A stretch of 64,000 bases of DNA from Neodiprion pinetum (Eukaryota > Arthropoda > Insecta > Hymenoptera > Diprionidae), in contig NC_060232.1 of the NCBI RefSeq assembly GCF_021155775.2, positions 1,984,001-2,048,000 on the forward strand. Direction: 5' to 3'. Shown in pieces: positions 1 through 12,317 of this stretch; position 1 is the first letter of the stretch, and each line of letters opens with the position of its first letter. Both the position numbers and the translations under genes were made by a program. The notes below the pieces were generated by a model. The model had not been told where the DNA came from. It saw nothing but the letters and a program-made list of their open reading frames with translations, and did no database searches.

Positions 1-507
1 CAGCAACCAGCATAGTAGCACAAGTCTTACGCATTCTTCACGTCAGGCCAGGGTCATGGCCAAGAGAAACGGCATACCATTATTCAGTGACGAGAATATC
101 CATTATTCGTTAACATTTTCTTTGAATAGATCGGCCAGCTGTCGTGAGATAAACAAATAGACTGGTATGGGAAAATAGAGTGTTGAGATTCGAAGTGGCG
201 TCAATTCGCTAGACACGTAGGTGGACTGATTGGCCTTCTTCACGCAGCCATCCAGCCATCTTCACGCAGTTCCTCTGGCGAAAGACTTCCTTGCCGATGC
301 TACTGCCTTGTCTATGTCAGCCTATAAGGTACAAAAAACATCATACTGAATGTACACAGTATCATCGAGATGACAAGCAGGAATAACTATCGTTAAACTC
401 ACTTTCTTACCTTCCGCTGCTCGGGCAATTGGCTTTTCGGTGCGTGGATTGACGGTCGTGAACGTCTTTCCACTTTCTGCGTCCACGAATCCATTGTCGA
501 TGAAATT
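1..507 (-). pseudogene. ALDH1-like pseudogene fragment (copy 0), exons 2-4
   Basis: This is a decayed relative of the three ALDH genes to its right. Exon 2 (403-507) still has the family length of exactly 105 bp and reads as NFIDNGFVDAESGKTF and onward, ending at a good GTGAGT donor. The base pair before it is AA where the other copies have the acceptor AG. Exon 3 (upper end 321) begins ADIDKAVASARKSFARGTA and then hits a TGA at 262-264, where the other copies continue to a conserved Trp-Arg. Exon 4 (upper end 138) begins LADLFKENVNE and hits a TAA at 103-105, then resumes in a shifted form (NGMPF where others have NGKPF). Three independent lesions make a pseudogene the best call. The 3' exons, if they exist, lie left of the window. 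No first exon was found to its right. Confidence 0.8.
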
Positions 508-2523
508 TTGGAGAATGTGAAATTTGGCATTTTAATTTCACGAAAATGACGAAGTATAGAAAGCATAGTTTGAAAAATCAATTTGCATCTTCGTGTACTC
601 GATTTCTGGATTTGGATTTCCCTTGGGAGGTATCATATTTACGGCAACAACTGTGCAAGTTATGCGTCCAGCCTGTACGGACCTCGTGAAATTGCTCTCC
701 AGGCATTTTATGCTGTCGTGAAGCGCGATTGACGGATTCTAATCTCGCGGGATTACGTAAGCTATACTTCGAGATACCTCAATGCTGTATTATGTCGACT
801 CTAAACCAGCTGAATTATCTTCGTGGTGCTCGATCAAAAGCCACAATTTTTAATAATGTGTCAGGTTGGAATGGGTCAGAATACAAGTAGAGCTACTGTT
901 GTCGTACGAAAATAATAACAAACGAGTCAACGTCAAGGTATAAATTGCACCTTCAAATAAAAGATGTAGTGAAGATGCTATTCTTTAACCCTTAGCTGGT
1001 ACACTTTCCCGGCATAACATAAAATCCATATCGCGAATAAACTACAGGTTATTTTAATTTGCAAAGATTATCAAAGAGTCGTTAAACTGATTTGTAAAAG
1101 AAAATACAGCTTATTTGAAAAAAATTATCAAATATGGAAAAAAAAAAAAAAAATGGAACACTCCAAAGAAACGTAATTTTTTTCAACTATTCTTCTAAAT
1201 TATTTTAATTATTTATTCTCATTGGCTTAAAATAAGTATCAGCAAGCGTTAGCGTTTGGTACCTCAGAATGCCAGCTAAGGGTCAAGTCCTTAGTTACAT
1301 GTTTCTGTGCACGTTGCTGGGTGGTAAAGACTTCATACAAAGGAAATACACGACTAAGATACCTATAATTTGGTTCATTTTAATTAGCCATTTTAATCAA
1401 GGCGGTATACTTTATCGGCTGGGTGGAGAATATACTATCGCACTTTAATCTCGGTCTTGCTGCCTGTGGGATATTACTCTTCGGTATTTCCCGTGTGAAT
1501 CTTACTGCGTTTTTATTTCGTTACAGCAGCAGATTACGTAGCACGCATTTATCATAATTAACCTGGCTATTTTTTCCTTTCTTTTTATCACTCTTTGTAC
1601 CATACAAACGATCGTGATGAATTCGTTCAGTATTGCTCTCCGAATTTTTACTGACTATGGGTGTATTTTCGATTGCCATTTTTAATAGGTAACCAAATCT
1701 ATTATCATCAGTTAAAACTCGTGGGTTACAGGATAGGATAGAACGTCATGATTATTTGTTGTTTTTATTTTTTGGCCTTCAATCCTCAAGGATTCAGATC
1801 TGGTGCCTCGGAAAATTCGCAGTTCTTCGTTAATCACCTTCCCAAAACTATGAATCGCTATTATCCAAGATAATTACAGCATGTTTTTCGTCATTTCTCT
1901 TCAGAAAACCAATTTTAAACAGTTGTCAATTCTGGACCTTGATCAGAATCAAATACTACTTTTCCTAACGGTTACAAATCTAATCGATAATCAGCGAAAC
2001 GTAGATAAGTGCTAGATGATCGCGGGATAAGCATCCACCCATGTCGGATAAAACAGCTCCATTTGTAATCTTATCGCATGGCCGAAAAACGCTTTATCAA
2101 AACTGAAATGTTTGAAAAGACATTGCTCACATTACGAAAAGCGTCTCGTATAATTATTTTCGTATCTAATTTTTTATCACACGAAGCAGTGCACGTTCTT
2201 TTAATTCATTCCTACAACTCGATTCAAGGTATCAAGCTGATTAGACACTGCAATCACGTCCCTTATTCATTTAATTTGAGAACTAGACGCTAAATGTCTA
2301 GCTGTCTTTAACCTTATCTCAGATGATGCTTTACAACAGGTGTTGCGAAAATAATTCCTTACTTTTATAACATTTGTTATAGGTTATCGGAATTAATTTG
2401 CTTTTTCAACAACATTATGGATTTTTATTTTGATATATTTGTCATCAGAGTTTATTGACCGTTATATGTGCCAGCGGAGATAAATGAAAATCATCAGTCT
2501 TGACCATAGGTTTCGAAGTCAGC
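508..2523. other. Intergenic DNA between ALDH copy 0 and copy 1
   Basis: AT-rich sequence with no coding region I can support. A minus-strand AATAAA (2424-2429 on the plus strand as TTTATT) lies about 95 bp beyond the stop of ALDH copy 1 and may be its poly(A) signal. A run of A at about 1138-1153 is a simple homopolymer. Confidence 0.5.
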
Positions 2524-4749
2524 TCAATGATTGGATGGCAGTTTGATTGAAATGGTTTTAGTTTCGAGGTAGGCATCCAACCCTTCCTTGCCCCTGTGGA
2601 AAGGAAATTTCCTTATTCATGCCAATCTTTGAACAATGAAATTGCTAGACTGATAAAGCTAGACAATTCAACTTACATCTCACGTCCCATGCCAGACTCT
2701 TTGTAACCACCGAATGGTGCTTGCGGACTAAAGGCGTTGTACCGATTCACCCTAAAGAGATAAGTGTACCATCAAATAGTTAGCAAATTCTCGAAATGAT
2801 TCTGTACATCGCTGTTACGGAAATTTGATCCTACCATACGTTTCCTGCTTCCACGGCCTTCGCGTACTCAAGAGCAACCTCAATGTTCTTGGTGAAGACA
2901 CCGGCTGCCAGTCCGTAATTGGTGTCATTTGACCTTTGGATAACCTCTTCGAGAGTGTCGAACTTGAAAATAGACTGCACCGGTCCGAATATCTGCAAAA
3001 TGTAAAATTACAATTAGGAATCAGCCAGTGTCAGTCGACGATAGATCTTGACCGAAATGACGGATTTACTTCTTCCTTGGCGATTCGCATGTTGTCAGTA
3101 ACGTTCGAGAATACCGTGGGCTCGATGAAGTACCCGTTTGATTCTATACGTTTTCCACCGGTTTCCAGTTTCGCGCCTTCTCTCTTCGCCGATTCGATCA
3201 ATCCCAGAACCTTGTCAACAGTATCCAAGTCGATCTGAAAGCAAATCGCGTCGGTTAATTCTCGGCTGAGCAACTGTAGGAGTCTCATGTTGTCAGGATG
3301 TTTCACCCACTTGAGGACCTTGCTGACACCCGGGAGTAAAAGCGTCTCCGACTTTAGTCGCGGAAGCAACGGCGACGGCTTTCTTTACGAACTTGTCGTA
3401 AACCCCAGACTGAACGAAGACCCTTGAGGGTGCTATGCACGCCTGACCAGCATTGGAGAACAGACTGTAGGCGTCTTCCACAGCTGCATCAACTGCATTG
3501 AGAAGGAAACTATTGTGTAGACAAGATGTAAACATGCAGCTTTTTAACGCCCTCTTACTCACGGTCAGCGTCGTCGAAGACAACGAGAGGACTCTTTCCT
3601 CCCAGCTCGAGGGTTACACGCTTCAAATTACTCTCCCCAGCAGCTTTCAATATGATGTGTCCAACCTGTCGATGTTATTCGCATACAGTGAGACGGTGTT
3701 TGTCACAATGGTCCAGGTTTCACGGGGACCTGAAACTCTGGGGGGTCAATAATCACCTCTGATGAACCGGTGAACGCGACCTTGGCGATGTCAGGGTGGT
3801 GGCTGATCGCCGCTCCGGCTGTAGGACCGTAGCCTGGCACAACGTTGACGACTCCAGGAGGAAACCCGGCCTCCTTGACGAGCTGGGCCAGCCTAATCGA
3901 AGTCAGCGGTGTTTGTTCGGCCGGCTTTACTACCAGTGTGCAGCCCGCCGCCAATGCAGGCCCCAACTTCAACCCGAACATGAGAATCGGGTAATTCCAA
4001 GGTATGATCTGCCCGACCACACCGACCGGCTCCTTCCGCGTCAAAGTGAAAGAATTTCCGTCTGAGGCAAACCAGTTTTTACCGTTATTGTGGCATTCGA
4101 ATTGTTCGACCCGAGCAAAAACTTGTATTTCACCCAACTCACCGACGGGAATAGTCGTTCCGTGAATCTTATCCGTCCAGCCAGCGTAATATCGTACAAA
4201 ATGCGCGGTCATTGCTGTGAACTGGTACGCCGCAGGGAAGGGTTTTCCATTTTCAATTGATTCCAGGTTTGCCAATTCGTTCACATTTTCCTCGATCAGA
4301 TCAGCCAGCTGCGCAAAAGCAGAGAAAATCAGACCCTCGTTATATGCTAGCGGATAGATGAATTATATAATATGATGAAATTATGTAATCAAAACAACAA
4401 TTAGATTAATGAGCAACGCTGATCCTATCACTGGGATACCGACCTTGTAGAGGAGAGCTCCACGGGCTGAGGCATCCATCGATCGCCATACCGATCCCCT
4501 GGCGAAAGCTTTTTTTGCTGCTGCCACTGCCTTGTCAACGTCGGCCTATGGGTGAAAAATTTACTGGTTATTTTAAGCGGAATGACCTGTAACGCCGAAG
4601 CCATGACGGCAGAACTTGTTTAACGCGTCTTAAATTCAACTCACCTTGTCACCTTCAGCCGTTTGAGCTATTAATTTTTCTGTTGCAGGATTCAGGACAG
4701 GAAACGTCTTACCGCTTACCGCGTCGACGAATTCATTGTTGATGAAAAT
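2524..4749 (-). CDS. Aldehyde dehydrogenase, ALDH1-like (copy 1), first exon not found
   Basis: An NAD(P)-dependent aldehyde dehydrogenase of the ALDH1/ALDH2 class, oxidising aldehydes to acids, probably in the cytosol. Ten exons in frame, on the minus strand: 4645-4749, 4444-4545, 4143-4308, 3757-4061, 3563-3665, 3311-3492, 3070-3234, 2835-2992, 2677-2751, 2524-2593 (476 codons plus stop). Visible motifs are the coenzyme-site IIPWNYP and KPAEQTPL, AFTGSSEVGH, the general-base Glu in LELGGKSP, the catalytic Cys in AGQACIAPSR and IFGPV. All key residues are present. It has one codon fewer than copies 2 and 3 just before the catalytic loop (EDAYSLFSNAG against KVAHDNLFQNAG in copy 2). The other copies have a 14-codon first exon ending in phase 0. 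None is recognisable between 4750 and 7005, so the 5' end is unknown. The last codons read IKLPSNH, then TGA. Confidence 0.85.
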
Positions 4750-6007
4750 CTGTGCAGTTTGATCAAACGTAAAACTTTTATAACGTTCAATAAATTCTTA
4801 ATTACACACAGCTGCGATTGCATCTTACGAAAATATGATCAACCCCTGACCCGCGTAAGTTCATCTTCAAATTTGTACATCATTAATATCAGATCATTAT
4901 TTGTACATCATTAGTTTCGCAACAGCAGTATTGATAAATTTTGTAACGACGCTGACATTACCATTTTGCTTACTATGCGATTGCGAAGGGTAATAATCGA
5001 TTGGAGCACCAACATAATAAATCGTTATCGGCAAAATGCAAATCTAGTCTAAACGAGTTTTCGATAGTCAACGTTGAAGCAAGAGATGGATTACACCACC
5101 CTGCATAAAAAATAATTTTTTTGTTTTTCAAAATTTTTCCTGGGCTAAGTTCATTATTTTTTTATTTATCGTGCATCAAAAGAATGCAAAGATCTATATA
5201 GCCCCATCAAAGTTTGCTCCTGTAGTCCTGGGATAGATAATAACGATTTAATAGTTTTTATAGCACAGGTTTACACGGATTTTTTACCTGGGATTATTGT
5301 ACGTGATTATTATAAGTTGGTCGGTACTAAACACAGAAAAATTACCATTTGTCGAAAAAGTTTGATTTTGCAGCCAAGAGAATGATATTTCAGAATTTCA
5401 TAAAATCTTCGATTTTAATTATTAAACTGATATAAATAATTTCACATATTAATCATGTATGTGGAAATTCATAGCACAGTATGGTTTTTTAATTCTTTTC
5501 ATGCCGCTGAGACTTTGCCGTCGTTCAAAAATTGTTTTATACGTACACTACGAGCAACGATTCATTTCTGTATTCATATGAAAAAACTTTTATATTATTT
5601 CGGTTTCTCGGTTTTACCACCGGCCGGGTGTTCACTATTAAAAAAATGCGATAGCGCACCTTGGTGTAGTTTATTTTTGTGTTTGGGTTTCCTTTCGGTG
5701 GATCGAGTGTGACAGACATGTTTGTAGAGATGTTTATGCAGACGTTTGCAAACCACTAAATGTTCGCGGGTCTATTCTGGTTTTAAAGCCTCGGGGTGTG
5801 GTAATATCGGACCTTATCTCGTGGATTTATTGGCACTCCTTCCAGAGTTCCAAACCGCAAACTTACGTTTCGCATTGGTTGGATTATCTCTTACATTACC
5901 TAAAAACTTGAAAAAAAAACATGACGCAATAAGATGTCGAATACAGGTTTGTTGTATAAGAAGTTGATCTGTCCAAAGTTTAAGCCATATGAAATCTTAT
6001 ATTTAGG

Positions 6008-6052
6008 TGTGAGTAAGAAGTTTCTTCTCTGCATGCACGATGTACAAGGAGA
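6008..6052. repeat. 45-bp direct repeat, left copy
   Basis: It begins TGTGAGTAAGAAGTTTCTTC and ends with AAGGAGA. A second copy at 6374-6418 differs at only two positions. The two lie 366 bp apart and bracket the tRNA-like element. Confidence 0.85.
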
Positions 6053-6221
6053 CTCTAATGTGTTGATGTTGTGTTTACCCTTTTTGAATCCTTGCTTCCG
6101 ATGAGAAGCCCGTAAGACAAGCAATGCCGTCTATTGAATGATATGCGGATGTGCAAATCATTAATCTACGAGAGAATATTTGTTGAAAGAATGTAAATTC
6201 GAAAAATTGGTGATTTCGAAA

Positions 6222-6324
6222 AATTAACGACGGAGCCAGGAATCGAACCTGGCGTCTAGAGATGCTTGACTGGAGCCTTACTCCACTAGACCACCTAGCC
6301 GCCCTGACTCTGTTGTCGTTAATT
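6222..6324 (-). other. tRNA-like element flanked by a 10-bp inverted repeat
   Basis: On the minus strand there is a good A box, TGGTCTAGTGG (6283-6293), and a perfect B box, GGTTCGATTCC (6239-6249), with a 5-bp T stem CCAGG/CCTGG. The box spacing is within one base of that of tRNA-Glu. The acceptor stem does not pair (GGCTAGG against CTCCGTC) and the anticodon arm is not standard, so this is not a normal tRNA gene. It is more likely a tRNA pseudogene or the head of a tRNA-derived SINE. The outer 10 bp AATTAACGAC (6222-6231) are exactly repeated in inverted form at 6315-6324, so the whole unit could fold as a long stem capped by the tRNA-like part. Confidence 0.6.
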
Positions 6325-6373
6325 TCTCTCATCACCAGTGAGTTCGAATTTGTTTTCCTGTGCCCGGTTTATG

Positions 6374-6418
6374 TGTGAGTAAGAAGTTTCTTCTCTGCAT
6401 GCACAATGTATAAGGAGA
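6374..6418. repeat. 45-bp direct repeat, right copy
   Basis: Partner of the repeat at 6008-6052, with two substitutions (CACAATGTATAAGG against CACGATGTACAAGG). Confidence 0.85.
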
Positions 6419-7005
6419 TGCATATAGGGTTATATTTAGGGTTATCAGTAATTTTTTTCTTACGTCTTCCGTCCGCGCGGGAGTCACGTTGCGTAATTCT
6501 TCACCTTGACCAGCTGCCGTCAGGGTCTTTCGGAACAATTTTTTTTACGATATTCCTCACAGATCGTAGTATAGGTACAGCAGTAGGCATAATATTCGAT
6601 CGATTTTAAATCTGTCGGCGGGTTATACAGCGAATCCAACTACCGTTTCAAGCGTTTCAAGAAATACCGAGACAGTTTAACGAAATACCCTAGAAACTTT
6701 GGATCGTGTTGGTAGAATAATTCAGTCGAGGTTATTAAACTTGAGGATCATTTCTGAACGTTAAGTTTTAGTTTTTATTGTTCATTGAGAAGTATAAAGA
6801 TTGTTACAAAGTGTACATCGATTTTTATGCCGTAGTCATTAGTGTAGGCTGTGGATCAATTACCACCACACTCCATTTTTATTATCATTCTGAATTAAGA
6901 GATACCCAGAAGAAATAGAAAATGATGGCAGGCATTTGGACTCCGAGAGATGAGCATCTGCTGTGTAAATCTTTCTCTTAGGTGTGTCTGCGACGTTGGG
7001 CAAGC

Positions 7006-10000
7006 TTAATGATTCGAGGGTAGTTTGATCGAGATGGTTTTGACTTCGAGATAGTTGCTCAAAGCTTCTTCGCCCCTGGAACATAAGAATGAGCTGTACT
7101 TGCGCGATCGAGCGTCATTTGCTGGTCTGAGGTTAGGTAACTCGGATGACTTACATTTCCCTTCCAATGCCAGATTCCTTGTAGCCACCAAAAGGCGCTT
7201 GCGGTCCCAAAGCACCCCACTGGTTCACCCTGAGAATATGATCGTGCCACTCGTTAATAAATTTCTCCTAAGGCTTTCAATCCGTCTGTCTTCAAATTTT
7301 TTTGCAACTTACCAGACGACACCGGACTCTATGGCCTTGGAAAATTCTAGTGCGGTTTCGATGTTCTTAGTGTAAACACCGGCTGCCAACCCGTAATTGG
7401 TATTGTTTGCTCGTTGGATCACCTCCTCCAGGGTTTCGAACTTGAAGATCGGTTGTACCGGTCCAAAGATCTGCAGACCATTGCGTCATGAATTGTATAA
7501 AATCGGATTACTGATCGGTATTGGTCATGATTTCAGACTCACCTCTTCCTTAGCGATTCTCATCTCGTCGGTGACGTCAGAGAAGACGGTAGGCTGAACG
7601 AAGAAACCAACTTTACCAAGCCGGCTTCCGCCAGTTTGCAATTTCGCGCCTTGTTTCTTGCCAGATTCAATCAAACCCAAAATCTTCTCGAAACTTTCCG
7701 TGTCGATCTAAAATAACATTGCAATTAACTTCTTTGTCAATTTGTTATGGCCAAATGAGATAAGTGGGACGTTTTTTTTGTAGATCTTATTATCGCGACT
7801 AACGATCTTTTCGTATCTAAATTTTAATCGCTCACCTGAGGACCAGTCTGTACATTTGGTTCAAAGGCATCGCCAACTTTTCTCTCCTTAGCCAAAGCTG
7901 TCGATTTCTTAACAAACTCGTCGTAAATTCCGGACTGCACGAAGACTCGAGTTGGTGCACAACAGGTTTGCCCAGCATTTTGGAACAAATTATCGTGGGC
8001 AACTTTTACGGCTTCGTCAACTAAATAAAACAAATGTCGTTTCACTTCTGCAATCGTTTGATTGAAACAATTGTTCAGGAGTCTCTAATGTACTCGAAAT
8101 ATTTTGTTTCCTTTCACCGACTCGTATTGCTAATCAGGAATCGGTGTATTATTCAAATTGCTGTAAGTCGATATTTTTTTATGTATTCCTAGTCGTGGTC
8201 CAGTGTTATAAAACTAGTTTAACTGGTATATATGACTGTCCTAAGACTGCCGAATAATATCCATATGAAATATGTACTCACGGTCAGCGTCGTTGAAAAT
8301 GACAAAGGGGCTTTTCCCTCCCAACTCCAGCGTGACGCGTTTCAGATTTGTTTTTCCCGCGGCTTGCATTATGATGTGGCCAACCTGTTGAGACGGTGAT
8401 TTTGGGAACGGAACTTTTATCGCTTAAAATAAAATCGTGCTGTGCAAAGAGTAACCCGTAGTCATACTGCCCAGATTATCAGCGAGAAAAGCGAAAGGTT
8501 ACCTCGGTAGATCCGGTAAACGCAACCTTGGCGACGTCGGCGTGTTCGCTAATCGCGGCTCCAGCAGTGGGACCGAAACCTGGAACAACGTTGAGGACTC
8601 CGGGAGGAAATCCGGCCTCCTTAGCGAGACTTGCTACTCGAAGAGCGGTCAGAGGCGTTTGTTCGGCTGGTTTCAACACTATCGTGCAACCAGCTGCCAG
8701 GGCTGGCCCTAGCTTGAGTCCAATCATAATCATGGGATAGTTCCATGGGGTGATTTGACCGACTACGCCGATCGGCTCCTTCCTCGTTAAGGTGAACGAG
8801 TTTCCGTCTGTTCCGGAACCAAAAATCGCGACGATCAGTTCAATTCAGATTTAAATCAAGTCCCGAGAACTCACCAGCCGGAATGGTGCTCCCGTGAATC
8901 TTGTCGGTCCAGCCGGCATAGTAACGGAGAAAAGCCGCGCAGCCGTAGACTTCTCCGTAGGCTTCCTTGAATGGTTTTCCATTGTCGATGGACTCCAAGC
9001 TGGCCAATTCGTCGACGTTTTTGATGATCAAATCGGCCAACTGTCGAGCATATAAAACGTGTTTACAGCGCGAGTTATGAAAGTCGGCCATAGTGAACGG
9101 AACGAGAATCGACCTTGTTCAATAGATTTCCACGCGCCGATGCATCTAAACTTCTCCAAGCTGAACCTCGGGCGAATGCCTTTTTAGCCGCTGCAACCGC
9201 TTTCTCAACGTCAACCTATAGAAATTAAGGTATTTGGAGTTAATATGGGGCGGCTGTCGTTATTACCTTATGTTTGTTAGAAGTTTGTGCATTCAGAAAC
9301 AAAACGATGTTCAATTTATAGGACTACAGTGTGATAGCGTGAATGGTTTTGCGAATTAAATACGGAAAGAAGATGTGTACAAACGTTCTAACATGGAAAA
9401 AAATTTCACCTTGTCAGCTTCGGCTATGTCAGCAATTTTTTCTCCGCTTGCTGGATTAATGGTGGCGAATTTCTTGCCACTCACTGCGGGGACCCATTCG
9501 TTGTTGATGAATAGCTGTAAATATTTTCGACCGTCAAATTAGAACTGTTGATATCTCTATAATTAACAACAAGCTTGTAAAATGGTCTTGAATTATTTCG
9601 ACCCGGTTTTTACATTGATGAGAATTGCAACTATTCGTTTGCCAGCATTTAGATGTTAAGTATAATTATTTTGAAATCTTATCAAGAAACTGTTCGACTG
9701 ATAGCTGTATACAATTTGTAGAAACATTTTTCTGTTTCTTATCACGGCGCGCGGCGTATTTACAAGATAACTTTTATCGTCGTACACGCCTACAAGAGCC
9801 AAGCCGCTACAATGATAATCAGTATAAAAATTACACGATATGATACAGAATAACACGAAGTTCTTTTCATTATATTTTCTGCGCTTTTAGAAATGATCCT
9901 ATGAGGAAGCTGCGAAAGCGGTGGAAGACCTCCTATATGTCCCAGGAATTTTCGATCAGGAATAAGAAAAATTTTCACTTCGTCTGATACGGAAATCAAC

Positions 10001-10654
10001 GTTAAAACCGAGGTCAAAACGCGTCAATTTCAAACCCATTTATCTCGAAACTACTTTTTTCAATTTGGTTCACATAATATTACAAGTTCTACGTAATCGA
10101 TTGACTTCAAATTTGGTATGAACCGTCAGTATATATCCCTCTCTAGTCCAGACATTGGAAATTGCGAAATTATTATTATTACCATTTAACAAAAATTAAA
10201 AACCTGGAAAAAATCAGGGCAAGAAATTAACTTTTTCTTCAGACAATCACCATTTGTTTAATTATTTCAATATCTTTTCTCTTTGGTCCTGACCAAATGA
10301 CATTCTTACTGATCAAAAAAATTGGTTTCATTTCTGTTTCCGATGAATGGGAGCACTGGAATCATGCCAACCACCTCAACATGTTTTTATTTCACGGCCA
10401 TATTTACAGGCTCAGATCTTCTTTGAATTTAATTGTTATTTAAGCAAAAATTTTATTCCAAGTTCTTGAAACCTCAATAATAAGACTAGAAATGAATACT
10501 AGAAATATGTACCGATATTTTTTTATTTTTTTTTTATGAATTCCGACATTTAAACCGGTAAACTAGAATATCTCCTTAGAGTTACGGTTGAATATTGAAA
10601 TTGTAAACCTACCTGGGTGCAAGTGACAGGCTGCTTTGCGTTCGGTTTTGCCAT
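7006..10654 (-). CDS. Aldehyde dehydrogenase, ALDH1-like (copy 2), complete
   Basis: A complete ALDH1-type gene of 11 coding exons (491 aa) on the minus strand: 10613-10654, 9410-9514, 9114-9215, 8875-9040, 8503-8807, 8282-8384, 7836-8020, 7543-7707, 7313-7470, 7155-7229, 7006-7075. The start exon encodes MAKPNAKQPVTCTQ after AAG, a reasonable start context, and has no mitochondrial presequence, so the enzyme is probably cytosolic. The usual length for the family is about 490-500 aa. Motifs visible: IIPWNYP, KPAEQTPL, AFTGSTEVGH, LELGGKSP (general base Glu), NAGQTCCAPTR (catalytic Cys), IFGPV, and PFGGYKESGIGREM near the C terminus. Every intron phase agrees with copies 1 and 3. Its 3' part is nearly identical to copy 3 even in the last intron (one difference in 79 bp), while the 5' exons are more diverged. 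Substrate unknown; ALDH1 relatives act on retinal and other aliphatic or aromatic aldehydes. Confidence 0.92.
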
Positions 10655-12317
10655 CTTCGCGGTTAAGGATTATTACTCTGCAATGTCGCTTGCCGGCAGT
10701 CCAGACGCTTCTGATCTTGAAACGAAGAACTCGATTACACGCCGATGACTTATTGTTAGTCAAGGTCTGTTGGTGAGAGGCTCTCCCATCACTGTACCCT
10801 CATATATTCGCTCTGTATTTGTTATCAAGACGACATTACGGGCCTGTACAAGCAGCACTATCGTATCGAAGAAATTATAGATATGATAAGCGAGAACCTA
10901 AAATTCAAATATCATTTGAAAAAGATGGAAAATTATAGAGTACAGACAGAGTTTCGGATGCCACTGAAGTTCATTCCCATCATAAGCCGAGCGTGGCCTC
11001 GTCGTATTTTTATTTTCAAGCTACCTTGTAGAAATCTTCTCTACAGTTAGTGTCGGGCATGGGCGATTGTGTTTTAATGTCTAACTAATACAAATTTTTA
11101 GACTTAAACTATAAATTTCCGGATTGGATTGATTCCAAAGGAATTGTTGTAGATTTTAAACTGCCAATTACCGATGCCACGTTACATAACTCCGTCATAT
11201 TCTGTGCTGTCAGTTGGAATTGTGCAATTCATGGCTTGGACGGTTAGAGCTGAATAGTAACTCGGCAGTGATTTTTCAAGGCATCCGCATTTACACTCAT
11301 CATTAACGCAGCTCTCGCTCTCGTGTGACCTTGACAAAATATAATTACCATTTTCGCATCTTTAGAAGGCTAAAAACAATTAGGGAGAAAACATTTCATT
11401 TATTTGGTGATATCATCTCTCCTGAAACGTACCTGGCTATACTTGGAAAATAAAATAAACCGTATATTGTAACGCAGCTCAAAGATTCCTACAATATAGA
11501 CTAGCTATCCCCACAGCGGATAATTGTAGAGGAGAGCGAAAGAAGCTGTAAGTGCCTGTGACCAAACTTAAAAAAAAATAATAATAAAAACCGATCAAAA
11601 CTGTTTTTCTTTCGTTGCATTGTTATTTGTGGCTTCAATCCGTCTGTGGAATTCTTTTTTTATGGCACTTGCAGCCTCTTTTAACTCTGTTTTTCAATTA
11701 TTTCTTGTCGCTATCTTTTAAAATGCATAAATAACTCGAGCCAATTATAGCGTCTTGGAAAATTCCCAAACAACCGTTCATACTTCGACTTATCCCCGTC
11801 ATAGCGATATGAAGATAAATAACTATAAATAATTGCACGTTAATATTACATTGTGTTAGATTAGTGTTTCGCTTAACTAATAAATTTCTTATAGTTTCTG
11901 CTAATATATTTCATGGACTGAATACTTTTCGCACCTACGCATTTCATGAAATATTCCGAACTTGAAATTCTGTACTTCAAAAGGGAACTGTGGGTAATAA
12001 TTATTTCTGAACAAGTAATATCAATATTTGTTCAAAGAATATGCCTCGCATTGTATTTCACTTGGTATAAAATCAAAATCATCAAATATACAATGGCTAT
12101 TACATAGTACATACGTTGCTCTAAACTGTGGTTTGACAATCACTAAAATATTCTAAATACAGGAACTATTACGTGTCGCTCTACTTCTAATTACATTTCA
12201 AATGTTTTAGTACAAGTATTGAGTACAATGAAGAAGTAGAAGTAAATATAAACGAAACTGAAGTCGGGTGACATGGAAGATATTCTCTACCGGATGGGTC
12301 CTCAACGTCGGAACAGC
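10655..12317. other. Intergenic DNA between ALDH copy 2 and copy 3
   Basis: About 1.7 kb with no open frame or RNA gene I can support. It should contain the promoter of copy 2 next to 10654 and the 3' UTR of copy 3 next to 12318. I see no distinct motif. Confidence 0.5.

Larger units (their letters stand above)
4750..7005. other. Intergenic DNA between ALDH copy 1 and copy 2
   Basis: This stretch holds the tRNA-like element (about 6222-6324) and a pair of 45-bp direct repeats (6008-6052 and 6374-6418), listed separately. I looked here for a first exon of ALDH copy 1 and did not see one. A TTTATT at 6888-6893 (AATAAA on the minus strand) lies 113 bp beyond the copy 2 stop and may serve as its poly(A) signal. 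Open frames at 5455-5712 and 5746-5967 show no recognisable protein. Confidence 0.5.

Noticed and set aside
5455..5967. Open frames between ALDH copies 1 and 2
   Set aside because: Tested as a possible first exon or small gene; no ALDH leader pattern and no domain.
6222..6324. Functional tRNA gene
   Set aside because: A and B boxes are good, but the acceptor stem does not pair and the anticodon arm is irregular.
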